A DNA stretch of 64,000 nt from Methylobacterium sp. J-070 (GCF_022829385.1 NZ_JAKSXX010000208.1:1-64000); one strand, 5' to 3'. Positions 1 to 8,850 are shown, counted from the first letter of the stretch. The notes: a model not told the origin generated them from the letters alone. Translations and numbers: made by a program.

Positions 1-1419
1 GGCGGCCGACGAGACCTGGCCGACGATGCCGCCGACCGCGGCCTCGAACCCGTCCGCCATCGTGCGCATGCCGACCCGCCGCTGCTCCTCCGCCGCAAGC
101 CGGGCCTGCGCGGTCTCCGCCTCCAGGGCGCGGGTGCGGATCAGGTTGTCCTTGAACACCTCGACGGCGCGCGCCATCGCGCCGATCTCGTTGCTGCTCC
201 CGGTATCGGGCACGCTCACATCCGTGTCGCCGGCCGAGATCCGGTCCATGACGGTCGCCATGCGCTGGATCGGACGGGAGATCTTGCGGATGCACAGGAA
301 GAGGACGCCTCCGCACAGCGCGAGGACCGCTACCCCGGCCAGCAGGTAGGCGAACAGCTGCCTCCAGGCCGCCCCGATACGCTGCTCGACCAAGTCGCGG
401 ACGCGGAGGAAGACCTGCGCCCGCAGGTCGACGATCGAGCCCATCGCCGGGACGTAACCGGCCCCGAATTCCTGCGCGGTCAGATCCGGGACCTGCCCCT
501 CTCTGTTCCGCGCGACGATCGCAGCCGGCAGCCGTCGTCCCTCGGTGAAATAGCCCGCCTGGAGCGCCTTGATCAGGTCGTCGGCGCGCGCATCGTCTCC
601 GATCTTGGCGCGCGCCAGGAGGATCTGCCGGAGCTGCGCGTCGACCCGGCCGCTCAATCGATGGTACTCCGCCACCTCCGCGTCCGTCATCCGCCGCTTC
701 GCCACGAGAGCCGGCGCGAAGACCGAGCCGATCTGACCGGCAAAATCGCGGAGTTCGGTAACGGTCCGCGCGATGGTCAGCCACGAGGCCAGGCGCGACT
801 CGCCCCGGATCGCCACGTCATCCGCCGCGTCAAGCGCTCGGTCCAGGGCCGGAGCAACCGCGATCATCGCGCGCACCGCCGCGGAGACCTGTTCGGTTGC
901 GCGTTGCGCCAGAGGCTGCGCCGTCAGGCTGTCGACCTCCGCGCGCGCGACCGCGAGGAGCCGACCCGTCTCGGCGATGCTTCCGGTCGCCGCCGGCCGC
1001 CACGGAGCCGGCAACTCGGAGGCTTTGCGCCCGGCCTCATGGAGGGCGTCGTCGGTCGCCTGACGCGCCTCCTCCAGCGCGGTACGGTTCGCGCTCGGAA
1101 GCGGCCGCTCGAGCCCGAGGGCGCCGTTTGTCGGACCCCGTTCCTGTGAGATCCGGGTCGAGGCCGCCATCATCGCCTCGGCAGCCGCGATCCCCAGGCG
1201 CGCGTCGCGGCTGCTCTCATGGAGGCGCGCCTCGCTCAGGACGAGATTTCCAGTTTCAGCCGCGCAGACGAGACAAATCGAAGCGGTCGCGAGGAGAATG
1301 AGCGTCGATATTTTCAAAATACTCTCCAAACCGGCGGCAGACAGGCGCCGTCTTTTCGAATGATCCGTAGTTTCTCTCGATGAAATATTTTTGACGTATT
1401 TCCTGACCGATTCCTTCAT
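1..1419 (-). CDS. Methyl-accepting chemotaxis protein, 3' part cut by the window edge
   Basis: The frame stays open from an ATG at 1419 to the window start, so the signalling tip is missing. The N-terminus is a basic stretch followed by a hydrophobic segment (ISTLILLATASICLVCA), then a periplasmic helical domain with RISQERGPTNGALG, resembling NIT-type sensor domains. A second membrane segment and a HAMP domain follow (RKISRPIQRM, later NEIGAMARAVEVFKDNLIRT). The sequence leaves the window at GIVGQVSSAA, the beginning of the methyl-accepting coiled coil. A GAGG sequence lies just ahead of the ATG; a TTG at 1317 with GGAGAG upstream is an alternative start but would remove the basic head. The HAMP region is very close to that of the MCP at 25596. 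It should sense a periplasmic ligand and signal to CheA/CheW; the ligand is unknown. Confidence 0.85.
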   Translation of the reverse strand, partial: MKESVRKYVKNISSRETTDHSKRRRLSAAGLESILKISTLILLATASICLVCAAETGNLVLSEARLHESSRDARLGIAAAEAMMAASTRISQERGPTNGALGLERPLPSANRTALEEARQATDDALHEAGRKASELPAPWRPAATGSIAETGRLLAVARAEVDSLTAQPLAQRATEQVSAAVRAMIAVAPALDRALDAADDVAIRGESRLASWLTIARTVTELRDFAGQIGSVFAPALVAKRRMTDAEVAEYHRLSGRVDAQLRQILLARAKIGDDARADDLIKALQAGYFTEGRRLPAAIVARNREGQVPDLTAQEFGAGYVPAMGSIVDLRAQVFLRVRDLVEQRIGAAWRQLFAYLLAGVAVLALCGGVLFLCIRKISRPIQRMATVMDRISAGDTDVSVPDTGSSNEIGAMARAVEVFKDNLIRTRALEAETAQARLAAEEQRRVGMRTMADGFEAAVGGIVGQVSSAA

Positions 1420-1898
1420 TGCCTCTTTCAGGGATGGAGTCTTTACAAATCGTAGACACTTCGAGCAACAATTCGTTAAATTAAAGAAAAAATGCTGCGG
1501 ATCGAACTTAGATATATTGTATTAATCGGCGTATTAGTCTATCTAAATTTATAAAGATGGTTCTACGACCTAAAAGTGATTGTCTTTCTGGCTCGAAAGT
1601 CGTCGCAAGGAGCTCGACGATGCGCGGCGCAGTGAAGAGCGGCGTCGGGCACGCCCCGCGTAGGGACTCCCTCGCCTCCCGAGAACCGTCTGCCGCCGCG
1701 GCGAAGTGCGTCCCGCGCGCTTAGGGCCGTGCGAAGATGCGTGTCCTCAGCTAGAACAGGCCGCCAGGCGATGTCCGCCCATGCTCTGGTCGGGCCCGAC
1801 GTCCGACCCTATCCTGGTGTACCAAGGCATTCCGAGGGTATTGATGACCGCGAGTACGGGCCATGCCGCCTGAAAGCCGAGCCGCGATCGGTGGATCC
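1420..1898. other. Intergenic, AT-rich divergent region
   Basis: About 480 bp between the MCP (minus) and the Crp/Fnr gene (plus). Positions 1440-1560 are markedly AT-rich against the GC-rich background, as expected for promoters. No RNA gene or repeat was recognised. A 34-codon reading frame at 1620-1724 is listed separately. Confidence 0.5.
1620..1724 (+). CDS. Possible 34-aa peptide, unknown
   Basis: ATG at 1620 is preceded by AAGGAG with 7 nt spacing, a strong ribosome binding site, and the frame runs 34 codons to TAG. The peptide is basic and Ala/Arg-rich (MRGAVKSGVGHAPRRD...) with no recognisable motif or membrane segment. The only support is the ribosome binding site; it may be a chance frame in GC-rich DNA or a leader peptide. 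Confidence 0.2.
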   Translation: MRGAVKSGVGHAPRRDSLASREPSAAAAKCVPRA

Positions 1899-2639
1899 AT
1901 GCCGCAGTCGAGCAGGCATCCATTCCTGCGCAAGATCGACAGCATCGCCCTGTTCCGACCGACCGACGAGGAGCGCGCCGGACTGCTCACCCTGCCGATG
2001 CAGATGGTGGATTTCGACGCCTATCAGGACATCGTTCGGGAAGGCGACCGGCCGCGACGGAGCTTTGCCCTCCTCGAAGGCATTGCCTGCACCTACAAAT
2101 CGACCCGCGCCGGCAAGCGGCAGGTCATGAGCTACCATGTCCCGGGCGACGTGCCCGACTTCCAGAGCATCTACCTGGAAGTCCTCGATGTCAGCATCGC
2201 GACCGTGAGCCCGTGCCGCATCGGCTTCGTTCAGCACGACGCGGCCCGGGCGCTCCTGCGGGCGCATCCGCGGCTCAACGAGGTCTTCTGGCGCGCGACG
2301 CTGATCGACGCCGCCATGGTCCGGGAGTGGATGCTCAACACCGGGCGGCGGGACGCCTACGCCCGGATGGCCCATCTGTTCTGCGAATTGGTGACGCGCC
2401 TCGGCGCGGTCGGTCTGGCGCCGGATCGGACCTGCGAATTGCCCATGACGCAACCCGAGCTGGCGGATGCCCTCGGCATCACGCCGGTTCACGTCAACCG
2501 GACCATACGGGACCTCAAGGCCGCCGGCCTGATCACCCTGCGCAGCCGTCGCCTGACAGTCCATGACTGGGACGGCCTGATGTCGGTCGCCGAGTTCGAT
2601 CCGACCTACCTGCACCTGCGAGACCGCGACGCGCCCTGA
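1899..2639 (+). CDS. Crp/Fnr family transcriptional regulator
   Basis: Encodes about 246 aa with the Crp/Fnr layout: an N-terminal cyclic-nucleotide-binding-like beta barrel (from FLRKIDSIALFRPTDEER), a long dimer helix near the middle, and a C-terminal winged helix-turn-helix (TQPELADALGITPVHVNRTI). There is no cysteine cluster of the Fnr iron-sulfur type at the N-terminus, and cAMP phosphate-cassette residues are not evident, so the effector is unknown. An ATG at 1863 in the same frame would add 12 residues; 1899 was chosen because GGTGG precedes it. It converges on the PAS gene at 2656. Such proteins in this group often act in redox or stress control; that is inference. Confidence 0.85.
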   Translation: MPQSSRHPFLRKIDSIALFRPTDEERAGLLTLPMQMVDFDAYQDIVREGDRPRRSFALLEGIACTYKSTRAGKRQVMSYHVPGDVPDFQSIYLEVLDVSIATVSPCRIGFVQHDAARALLRAHPRLNEVFWRATLIDAAMVREWMLNTGRRDAYARMAHLFCELVTRLGAVGLAPDRTCELPMTQPELADALGITPVHVNRTIRDLKAAGLITLRSRRLTVHDWDGLMSVAEFDPTYLHLRDRDAP

Positions 2640-2655
2640 CGCGCCGGGTCGTGCG

Positions 2656-3264
2656 TCAGTTCAGGCTCTCGCGCCGGTCGGCCGCTTCCTGTGCGGCGAG
2701 CCTGCGCCCGATACCGTACAGGAGCGCGTCGGCCGAGGCACGGAGCTCGGGGTCCTGAAGGGCATCGATCGCCCGATAGGCCGCGATCGCGGCCGCGGCA
2801 GCCGCCTCGAGGGGGGATTCGACGGTCTCCGGGCCGGCCTGGTTCGCGGTGACGGCGTCCGCCCGCAGCGCAGTGATATCCACGAGGATCCCGCGGCCGC
2901 TCACCGGCTGGCCGAGGTGATCGCGCGCGAACCGGCCGCGCGTTAGGACCCATCGCGAGACGCCATCCGCGGCGCCGACGCGATATTCCTGGCCGGAGGC
3001 CTTGCCGTCACGGGCATTCTCGCGGAACGCAGCCATGATGCGGGGCCGATCCGTCCTGTGGACACTGGCGAGGTAGACACTCAGGGGCAGACCGGCCTCG
3101 GCCTCGTCGGGATCGACGCCGTGAAGACGCGCGCTGTAGAAATCCGCGCAGATCCGATCGGTGGTGGCGTCCCACGACCACGTGCCGATCGCGTTCGGGC
3201 TTTCGGGCGCGACCGGATGGCCCAAAAGATGATTTCGACCGTCGAGCGACTTCAATTTTGGCAT
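2656..3264 (-). CDS. PAS-domain protein
   Basis: 202 aa. Residues about 25-135 read as one PAS fold of the PAS_3 type: GTWSWDATTDRICADFYSAR at the start, a VHRTDRPRIMAAF helix, then EYRVGAADGVSRWVLTRGRF and a GILVDITALRAD end, which is the typical PAC motif. The C-terminal 60 residues are Ala-rich helices with no kinase, GGDEF or HTH module. It is therefore a stand-alone PAS sensor or adaptor. It faces the Crp/Fnr gene tail to tail, with 16 bp between the stops. Whether it carries a cofactor cannot be read from sequence. Confidence 0.8.
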   Translation of the reverse strand: MPKLKSLDGRNHLLGHPVAPESPNAIGTWSWDATTDRICADFYSARLHGVDPDEAEAGLPLSVYLASVHRTDRPRIMAAFRENARDGKASGQEYRVGAADGVSRWVLTRGRFARDHLGQPVSGRGILVDITALRADAVTANQAGPETVESPLEAAAAAAIAAYRAIDALQDPELRASADALLYGIGRRLAAQEAADRRESLN

Positions 3265-3774
3265 GGCATTCGAAGAGAGTTGATCCGAAGTTGATACATG
3301 CTAATGTCGAAACCGCGCGGCTTTCAAGAAAGCCTCCGTTGAAATCGCAGCTTTTGTAACTCATATTGTTCTGGCGGGGAGCGGTGTCCCAGGCACCCCA
3401 ATGATCGTCATTGTGCGAGCCAATAGGGACCGAGCCGCAATTTAAAAAATCCGGATGGGACTACGATAACTATCGTCAACGTTGATCGAGTCACGTTGAC
3501 AACCGACCGACATATCAGACAATACTATTCACAAACATAGCGATCCCGACGTGGCGATGCCGCGGATCATCCACGGCCTGCCGATCGGTGAGGTTGTGTG
3601 AGAGCACAGAGGATCCGCCCCGCCCAGCCCGCTGCCCGTCCTCGGAACACCGAGGTTTCAAAAGCCGAGCATCCGGCGATCCGCCCGGCAGGCGTCCACG
3701 CATCGGAGAAGGGCGGTTCGAGCCGTGAACCGCTCGCCGTGCCCGACGTTAACCTTCCTTCTGGGAGGCCGACC
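3265..3774. other. Intergenic region with nested dyads
   Basis: About 510 bp without a convincing gene. It is AT-rich at 3430-3540 and contains the two adjoining inverted repeats listed at 3463-3500. A long upstream extension of the 44-aa gene (from 3598) lacks a ribosome binding site and was not accepted. Confidence 0.5.
3463..3500. promoter_or_regulatory. Two overlapping inverted repeats, possible operator
   Basis: ACGATA-AC-TATCGT (3463-3476, perfect 6-bp arms) is followed by GTCAACGT-N10-ACGTTGAC (3475-3500, perfect 8-bp arms). They share two bases. They lie about 200 bp upstream of the PAS gene start and about 275 bp upstream of the small gene at 3775. No regulator is assigned. Confidence 0.4.
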
Positions 3775-3909
3775 ATGCCGACGAAGTGGATGACCTTGGC
3801 GGAACTGGCCAGCGAACGGCGCCTGACCCTCGCGGAGGCGCAGCGGCTTGTGGACGAGAGCGACTGCCCGAAAGTCTTCAAGGCGCACGGTACCGTCTAT
3901 CTGATCTGA
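3775..3909 (+). CDS. Small protein of 44 aa, helix-turn-helix-like
   Basis: ATG at 3775 is preceded by GGGAGG with 6 nt spacing. The product MTLAELASERRLTLAEAQRL... is soluble and reads as two or three helices; the phrase TLAELASERRLTLAEAQRLV resembles the first helices of an excisionase/MerR-like HTH, and it ends HGTVYLI, like a short beta strand. Function is unknown. It is too small for a complete repressor, so a DNA-binding or antitoxin-like role is only a guess. No partner gene sits next to it. Confidence 0.55.
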   Translation: MPTKWMTLAELASERRLTLAEAQRLVDESDCPKVFKAHGTVYLI

Positions 3910-4314
3910 CGCTTCGTCCATCGCTCCCGGGCGAGCGGGATTGCACAGCCCAGTGCCGCGTTGCCCGACGAGATCGCATGCAGGGGATCGCGGACGCGGT
4001 GTGCCCGCAGGCCGGGATACGGTCGCGGGCGGGGCGCGGTCTTCGGCCTGCAACGTCGGAGAGCGCTCGCTCGGCACCTGCACCCGGCAAAGATCTCCGC
4101 CGGGTCGAGACGGCCGCGAACCGGAAACGGCGTTTCGCGGCCGAGGCCGCAGTCCCAGGATCCCCAGGCCGGCCGGTTCGGCTGCTTCCCACGGCCCGTC
4201 GACCGCGCGAAACGCGCATTCTGCCACAGCATCCGAATGGGTGATGCACGCCCGGCGGCCGCGATGGCATTCAATGGCCTCAGGCCGTTGAGGCACGTTG
4301 GCGCGGAGGTCGGG
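3910..4314. other. Intergenic, nothing recognised
   Basis: About 405 bp of ordinary GC-rich sequence. Open frames run through on both strands but have no ribosome binding sites and consist of Arg/Pro/Gly-rich shadow sequence. No RNA gene, repeat or clear terminator was seen. Confidence 0.4.
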
Positions 4315-4617
4315 ATGACACATGGCGCGCAGCTTGAGTGTTCCTGTGTCGAGGCCCGGGAGATCCTCGACCGCGCGGAGCGCGAGGTTCGTCGCCTCAG
4401 ACAGAACGGAGCGTGCGAGGGCCATTACTTGATGGCGATGCAGGTCCTGGCGGCCCTGAGGCACCTCGACCGGATCATCGAACCGCATCGCGTCCGCACC
4501 GCCTCGGCCGCGTCGGCGGTCAACGCGCCTCAACCGCTCGCACGCAAGCGGTCCTGGTTGACCGGCACGTGGCGTTTCGCGCGCAACGGGGCACGTCAGA
4601 TCGACGCGCGCGTCTGA
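4315..4617 (+). CDS. Hypothetical protein, 100 aa
   Basis: ATG at 4315 is preceded by GGAGG with 5 nt spacing, which favours it over the upstream in-frame codons from 3961. The first 60 residues are helical and charged (CVEAREILDRAEREVRRL, then YLMAMQVLAALRHLDRIIEP); the last 35 are basic with no pattern. No signal peptide, membrane segment or metal motif is visible. No family was recognised. It stands alone between intergenic regions. Confidence 0.5.
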   Translation: MTHGAQLECSCVEAREILDRAEREVRRLRQNGACEGHYLMAMQVLAALRHLDRIIEPHRVRTASAASAVNAPQPLARKRSWLTGTWRFARNGARQIDARV

Positions 4618-4839
4618 AGCGGCTTCCGGCGTCCGCTGCCCGAGGTCGCGTCGCACGGCCCTCGACGACGGGGTGCCCTGTATCGACCGAGGGCTTCAAC
4701 CGGAAAGCGTGGGAGCGATGCGGACCGCGGGTTCCGACGATCGCTGCAAGCGTCCCATCCCGCAGAGGGTCACCCGGTCTGTCGGCTGCCCTGTTCAGGC
4801 CGATGGTGACGAGCGGAAGCGTAGCCCCTGAGGCGTCGG

Positions 4840-5319
4840 ATGCTCAAAGCCTTGTTGAAATGGCCGCTGATCCTGCTTCTCAGCACGGCTTTGCCGGCGT
4901 TCGGCGGACCGCATCCGCTGCCGTCACACCAGGCGGCCGAGATCGAGAGCCTGGTCAATCGGGCGGCGGAACTCCTGGAGGAACGCGGTCGCGCCGCCTT
5001 CCAGGACTTCCGGAAACCCGGCGCCGGCTGGCGCTACGGCGACGTCTACCTGTTCGTCGTCGACATGCAGGGGATCGTGCTGTTCAACGCGGTCCGGCCG
5101 AACCGCGAGGGGCGCGACCTGCTCGACGAGCGCGACGCCGACGGCAAGCGCTTCCACAGAGACTTCGTCGATACCGTCAGGAAGTTCGGGTCCGGCTGGG
5201 TCGACTACATGTTCCCCAGGCCCGGCCAGCCGATCGTCACCATCAAGTGGAGCTACGTCTGCGCAACGCGCATCGACGGCGTGGAGGCGCTCGTGGGAGC
5301 CGGCGTCTACGTCGATTGA
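4840..5319 (+). CDS. Secreted single Cache-domain protein
   Basis: 159 aa. Residues 1-22 form a signal peptide (LLKWPLILLLSTALPAFG). The rest matches a single Cache (Cache_2-type) domain: the helix EIESLVNRAAELLEERGRAAF, then WRYGDVYLFVVDMQGIVLFN, RPNREGRDLLDERDADGKRF and GWVDYMFPRPGQPIVTIKWS, ending in GVEALVGAGVYVD. Such domains usually form the ligand-binding part of chemoreceptors and kinases; here there is no membrane anchor after it and no output domain. It is a free periplasmic sensor or binding protein; its partner is unknown. It lies just upstream of tRNA-Phe on the opposite strand. Confidence 0.82.
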   Translation: MLKALLKWPLILLLSTALPAFGGPHPLPSHQAAEIESLVNRAAELLEERGRAAFQDFRKPGAGWRYGDVYLFVVDMQGIVLFNAVRPNREGRDLLDERDADGKRFHRDFVDTVRKFGSGWVDYMFPRPGQPIVTIKWSYVCATRIDGVEALVGAGVYVD

Positions 5320-5395
5320 TGCGAGGTCCGTATCCGGGCCGCCGCGGTCCACGACACCGTCGGGCTGCGTCGTCTCAGGACGGCCGAAACGCTGA

Positions 5396-5471
5396 TGGTG
5401 CCCAGGGGCGGAATCGAACCACCGACACTGCGATTTTCAGTCGCATGCTCTACCAACTGAGCTACCTGGGC
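5396..5471 (-). tRNA. tRNA-Phe (GAA), CCA encoded
   Basis: The 76-nt reverse-strand sequence folds as a cloverleaf: acceptor GCCCAGG with CCTGGGC, D arm GCTC/GAGC, anticodon stem TGCGA/TCGCA around loop CTGAAAA (anticodon GAA), and T loop TTCGATT. Discriminator A and the 3' CCA are encoded in the DNA. Confidence 0.97.
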
Positions 5472-5578
5472 GTCGCCCGTGCCCCCGTGGGGCCTCGAAC
5501 GCCGCGGGGTATAGTGAGTGCTTTCCGGCCTGTCCAGCCTCGCCGCGACATCGGCGTGACCGAACCGCGGAAAAATCA

Positions 5579-5761
5579 TCAGGCCTCCGGATCGGGCTCG
5601 CGCGGCGGCTCGTCGGGGTCGAGGGGCTCGGGAATGGCGTAGCGCTCGTTCAGCCAGCGCCCCAGGTCCACGTCCGCGCAGCGCTGCGAGCAGAACGGCC
5701 GGAATTCCGGCTCGGCCGGGCGGCGACAGATCGGGCATGCGGGGCGCGGCGACTGGCTCAC
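5579..5761 (-). CDS. yacG: DNA gyrase inhibitor YacG, zinc protein
   Basis: 60 aa with the YacG zinc site Cys9-Cys12 and Cys24-Cys28 (CPICRRP ... FCSQRCADVDLGRWL), followed by the family's acidic, Pro-rich tail. YacG binds the GyrB C-terminal region and inhibits gyrase in E. coli. The start is GTG at 5761, which overlaps the maf stop as GTGA and so implies translational coupling. An upstream in-frame extension inside maf is not needed. The maf-yacG order is common in Rhizobiales. Confidence 0.9.
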   Translation of the reverse strand: MSQSPRPACPICRRPAEPEFRPFCSQRCADVDLGRWLNERYAIPEPLDPDEPPREPDPEA

Positions 5762-6411
5762 GCGAGGCCGCCCCACCCGGCGCGGATCGGATAGCCCTCG
5801 CCGTCGAGCAGGCTCATCGTCTCGTAGAGCGGCAGGCCGACCACGGCGCTGTAGGAGCCGACGAGCTTCACAACGAACGCGCCCGCCAGGCCCTGGATCG
5901 CGTAGCCGCCGGCTTTGCCGCGCCACTCACCCGACGCGATGTAGCTCTGGATGTCCCGGCTCGAGAGGCGCTTGAACCGCACCCGGCTCTCGACGATCCG
6001 CTCCCGGCGCCCGCGCGGCGACAGCACGCAGATGGCCGTGAAGACCCGATGCTGCCGGCCCGAGAGAAGGCGCAGGCAATCCGCCGCCTCGTCCGGCACC
6101 TCGGCCTTGGGCAGGACGCGCCGCCCGACGGCCACGACCGTGTCCGCCGAGACCAGCCATGTCGGCGTCGTCGCGTCCCCAAGGTGCAGCGCGGCCTCCG
6201 CGGTCGCCAGCTTGGTCCGGGCGAGGCGTCGGGCGAGTTCCCGGGGCGGTTCGGCCTTGCGCGGGGTCTCGTCGATCTCGGCCGGCAGCAGAGCGTCCGG
6301 TTCGATGCCGATCTGCTGGAGCAGCGCGAGCCGGCGGGGCGACGCGGACGCGAGCACGAGGCGGGTCGCGGGCCTCTGCGTCGCGCCGACCGCTTCAGGT
6401 GTGGCGTCCAT
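5758..6411 (-). CDS. maf: Maf-like nucleoside triphosphate pyrophosphatase
   Basis: 217 aa starting at ATG 6411. The N-terminal family motif ASASPRRLALLQQIGI, the acidic EIDET after it, the SADTVVAVG motif with the catalytic Asp, and the C-terminal YAIQGLAGAFVVKLVGSYS with VVGLPLYET all match Maf. The family hydrolyses non-canonical or excess NTPs (dTTP, UTP, m7GTP, depending on subfamily). It shares an operon with yacG by a 4-nt overlap. The ribosome binding site is weak; upstream frame extension to 6591 is Arg/Gly-rich and unlikely to be translated. Confidence 0.92.
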   Translation of the reverse strand: MDATPEAVGATQRPATRLVLASASPRRLALLQQIGIEPDALLPAEIDETPRKAEPPRELARRLARTKLATAEAALHLGDATTPTWLVSADTVVAVGRRVLPKAEVPDEAADCLRLLSGRQHRVFTAICVLSPRGRRERIVESRVRFKRLSSRDIQSYIASGEWRGKAGGYAIQGLAGAFVVKLVGSYSAVVGLPLYETMSLLDGEGYPIRAGWGGLA

Positions 6412-6711
6412 GGTGTCCCGTTCGCACGATCGGCCGAGAGCGAGGCGGGCTCCGGAGCGGGACGCCAGCCTGGCCGCGGGCAGCCTTGATCCGCCGCCTG
6501 ATAAGCGATGGGGTCCGGCTTGTGAACCGGAACGGCCGCGGCCGGGGCGGATGTGTCCCGTCGGTGCCTGGCCGCCTCGCCGGGTCGGCACGACGCGGGT
6601 GCGTCCGGCGTTCCCGGCGGGGCCGCCGGTCCGGCTAAGCCGCCGCGCGGTCGTAACCGAATGTTAACCATGACTCCGTCAGGCTCCGGGTGTCGGAGAA
6701 GGTCGAGACCG
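6412..6711. other. Intergenic, nothing recognised
   Basis: 300 bp between divergently oriented maf and the 69-aa gene. It presumably carries promoters for both. No RNA, repeat or clear dyad was seen. Confidence 0.4.
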
Positions 6712-6921
6712 ATGCTGAACGCTGATCCGCTCCTGAAACGGCCGAAGCTCACCAGCGCAGCCCTCCTGGCCCGCGCCCTCGATGGCCTGAGGCCCGATGT
6801 CAGGTCACAGAGCGAGATCTGGCAGAAGCTGACCGACCGATACGTGGTCGATCTCGACGCCGTCGCGGCGCTCCTCCCGGCAAGCGAGCCGGACACGCAC
6901 TGGCTCCCCGCGCGCGACTGA
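6712..6921 (+). CDS. Hypothetical protein, 69 aa
   Basis: ATG at 6712 has GGAGAAGG 8-9 nt upstream, better than the in-frame ATGs at 6661 and 6670. The product is a soluble helical protein (LTSAALLARALDGLRPDV, SEIWQKLTDRYVVDLDAVAALL) that ends with HWLPARD. No motif was recognised and no operon partner is close. Coding is supported by the ribosome binding site and even amino acid composition, unlike the shadow frames. Confidence 0.55.
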   Translation: MLNADPLLKRPKLTSAALLARALDGLRPDVRSQSEIWQKLTDRYVVDLDAVAALLPASEPDTHWLPARD

Positions 6922-7076
6922 CGCGGACCGAGACCGGGCGAACCGCCCGGCTCAACTGGCACGTCACGTGCTAAGTCTATCGGCAAACGGAGGAAGCACC
7001 CAGGCAACGACAACGCGGCGGCTCGCACGCCAGAGCACCCCGCGGACCTTTCGATCACTCGAAAACGAGGTCCGTC

Positions 7077-7322
7077 ATGTCGGAACTGCTCTCCGTTGCC
7101 CTGGTCTGCGCCGGCACTCTGCTGGCGCAGGATTGCTCCCGCGACACCGCGCTCGACGTCATCGTCGCCCCGGCGCACTCGCCCATCGAGTGTCTGATGC
7201 ACGCGCAGACCATGGCCGCGCAGGCCGGCCTGCCGGGCGGGAGCGACCGGTATCTCAAGATCGCCTGCGAGCATCGCCGCACCGAAGGCGAGCCCGGCCC
7301 GGTCGTCCGCCGTGCGTCCTGA
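7077..7322 (+). CDS. Small hypothetical protein with possible signal peptide, 81 aa
   Basis: ATG at 7077 has GAGG 6 nt upstream. Residues 1-17 are hydrophobic (MSELLSVALVCAGTLLA) and may be a signal peptide or anchor. The remainder has Cys at residues 20, 39 and 64 and the phrase APAHSPIECLMHAQTMAAQ; three cysteines in an exported protein could form a disulfide. No family with known function was recognised. Confidence 0.55.
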   Translation: MSELLSVALVCAGTLLAQDCSRDTALDVIVAPAHSPIECLMHAQTMAAQAGLPGGSDRYLKIACEHRRTEGEPGPVVRRAS

Positions 7323-7641
7323 ATCCCGGACCTTGGAGGGGTCCGGCGACGGGACGTCTCCCGCACGAACCGAAATTGAGACGTCCGGGATCGAAGTCGT
7401 CGCGACGCGTGACGGCCTCGCGCGCTCGGGTGACCGACCCGGTTCCGCATCGAAGATCTGGATGGTGCACCAAAGCCACGTCGATGTCGTTCCGATTTGA
7501 CTTCGCCTTTCGGACAGTTGCAGGTCCAAGACATCGCAACCATCCTGCGTCGCCATGCAGATGCAAGCCCTAACCCGGCATCCGCTGACCTGTCGCCCCG
7601 ATGGCTCCGTGCCGGGCAGGGCTCGCGCGAGTGCCCGCCCG
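7323..7641. other. Intergenic, upstream of the PHA depolymerase gene
   Basis: About 320 bp. The depolymerase frame is open back to 7555, but the conserved part begins at 7642. No RNA gene or strong dyad was found. Confidence 0.4.
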
Positions 7642-8850
7642 ATGATGTACGATGCGTTCGACGTGCAGACCGACATCGCGGCCCAGACCCGGGCCTGGGG
7701 CCGGCTCCTGAACGACGTCTGGTCGCCCTGGCGGGGCCTGGGCGAGCCGATCACCTGGATGTCCGCCGGCGCCCGGATGATGATGCGGGCGGGACTGACC
7801 TTCGCGCGTCCGGCCTACGGCATCGATTCGGTGAGCGTCGGCAACCGGAGCGTCCCGGTGGTCGAGGAGCCCGTCGAGGTCACGCCGTTCGCGACGCTGC
7901 TGCACTTCAGGAAGGACATCCACACCGACCAGCCCAAGGTGCTGATGGTGGCACCGATGTCGGGTCATTTCGCGACGCTGCTGCGCGCCACCGTCCGGAC
8001 GATGCTGCCCGACCACGACGTCTACATCACCGACTGGCACAATGCCCGGGACGTGCCGCTGGCGGAGGGCCGGTTCGGCTTCGACGATTATGTCGGCCAC
8101 CTCGTCCATTTCCTGCAGACCATGGGCGAAGGCGCCCACATGGTCGCGGTCTGCCAGCCGGCCGTCCAGGCGCTGGTCGCCGCCGCCGTGATGGCGCAGT
8201 CCAAGGACCCGGCCGCGCCGCGCAGCATGACGCTGATGGCCGGTCCGGTGGATTGCCGCGTCAACCCCACCGGCGTGAACGCGCTGGCGACCTCGAAGCC
8301 GATCGAATGGTTCGAGCAGAACCTGATCGCCACGGTCCCGGCCCGGCACAGGGGCGCGGGCCGCAGGGTCTATCCCGGCTTCATGCAGGTCTCGGCCTTC
8401 ATGGCGATGAACGCCAAGCGCCACGTCCAGGGCCATGCCGACCTGTTCTGGCACATGGCGAACGGCGAGGACGCCAAGGCCGAGGCGATCGAGGCCTTCT
8501 ACGACGAGTACTTCGCCGTTCTGGATCTCGCGGCCGAATTCTACCTTGAGACGGTCAAGACCGTGTTCCAGGATCATGCCCTGGCGCAGAACGCGGTCAG
8601 CTACCGCGGCGATCCGATCGACCTGCGGGCGATCCGCCGGACGGCCCTGATGACGGTCGAGGGCGAGCGGGACGACATCTGCGCGGTGGGCCAGACCATG
8701 GCGGCCCACGATCTCTGCACGGGCCTGCCACCCTACATGCGGACCCACCACCTGCAGGCCGGCGTCGGCCATTATGGCGTCTTCGCGGGCAAGCGCTGGG
8801 AGGCGCAGATCTACCCGCAGGTGCGCAACTTCATCCAGGCGCACAACTGA
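7642..8850 (+). CDS. phaZ: Intracellular polyhydroxyalkanoate depolymerase
   Basis: 402 aa from ATG 7642; the typical intracellular enzyme begins much like MMYDAFDVQTDI. It has an alpha/beta-hydrolase fold with a Cys nucleophile in place of Ser: MVAVCQPAVQAL (Cys171), acid in VEGERDDICAVG (Asp344 or its neighbour) and His377 in VGHYGVFAGKRW. The known Ralstonia PhaZ1 class also uses a Cys-Asp-His triad. It should degrade stored PHB granules in the cytoplasm. In-frame start 7555 would add 29 residues of atypical sequence. The location, a few genes before etfBA-hbd, fits carbon-storage metabolism. Confidence 0.9.
   Translation: MMYDAFDVQTDIAAQTRAWGRLLNDVWSPWRGLGEPITWMSAGARMMMRAGLTFARPAYGIDSVSVGNRSVPVVEEPVEVTPFATLLHFRKDIHTDQPKVLMVAPMSGHFATLLRATVRTMLPDHDVYITDWHNARDVPLAEGRFGFDDYVGHLVHFLQTMGEGAHMVAVCQPAVQALVAAAVMAQSKDPAAPRSMTLMAGPVDCRVNPTGVNALATSKPIEWFEQNLIATVPARHRGAGRRVYPGFMQVSAFMAMNAKRHVQGHADLFWHMANGEDAKAEAIEAFYDEYFAVLDLAAEFYLETVKTVFQDHALAQNAVSYRGDPIDLRAIRRTALMTVEGERDDICAVGQTMAAHDLCTGLPPYMRTHHLQAGVGHYGVFAGKRWEAQIYPQVRNFIQAHN

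Noticed and set aside
3658..4656. 332-codon minus-strand frame over the small genes at 3775 and 4315
   Set aside because: Arg/Pro-rich, no domain; the plus-strand frames have proper ribosome binding sites.
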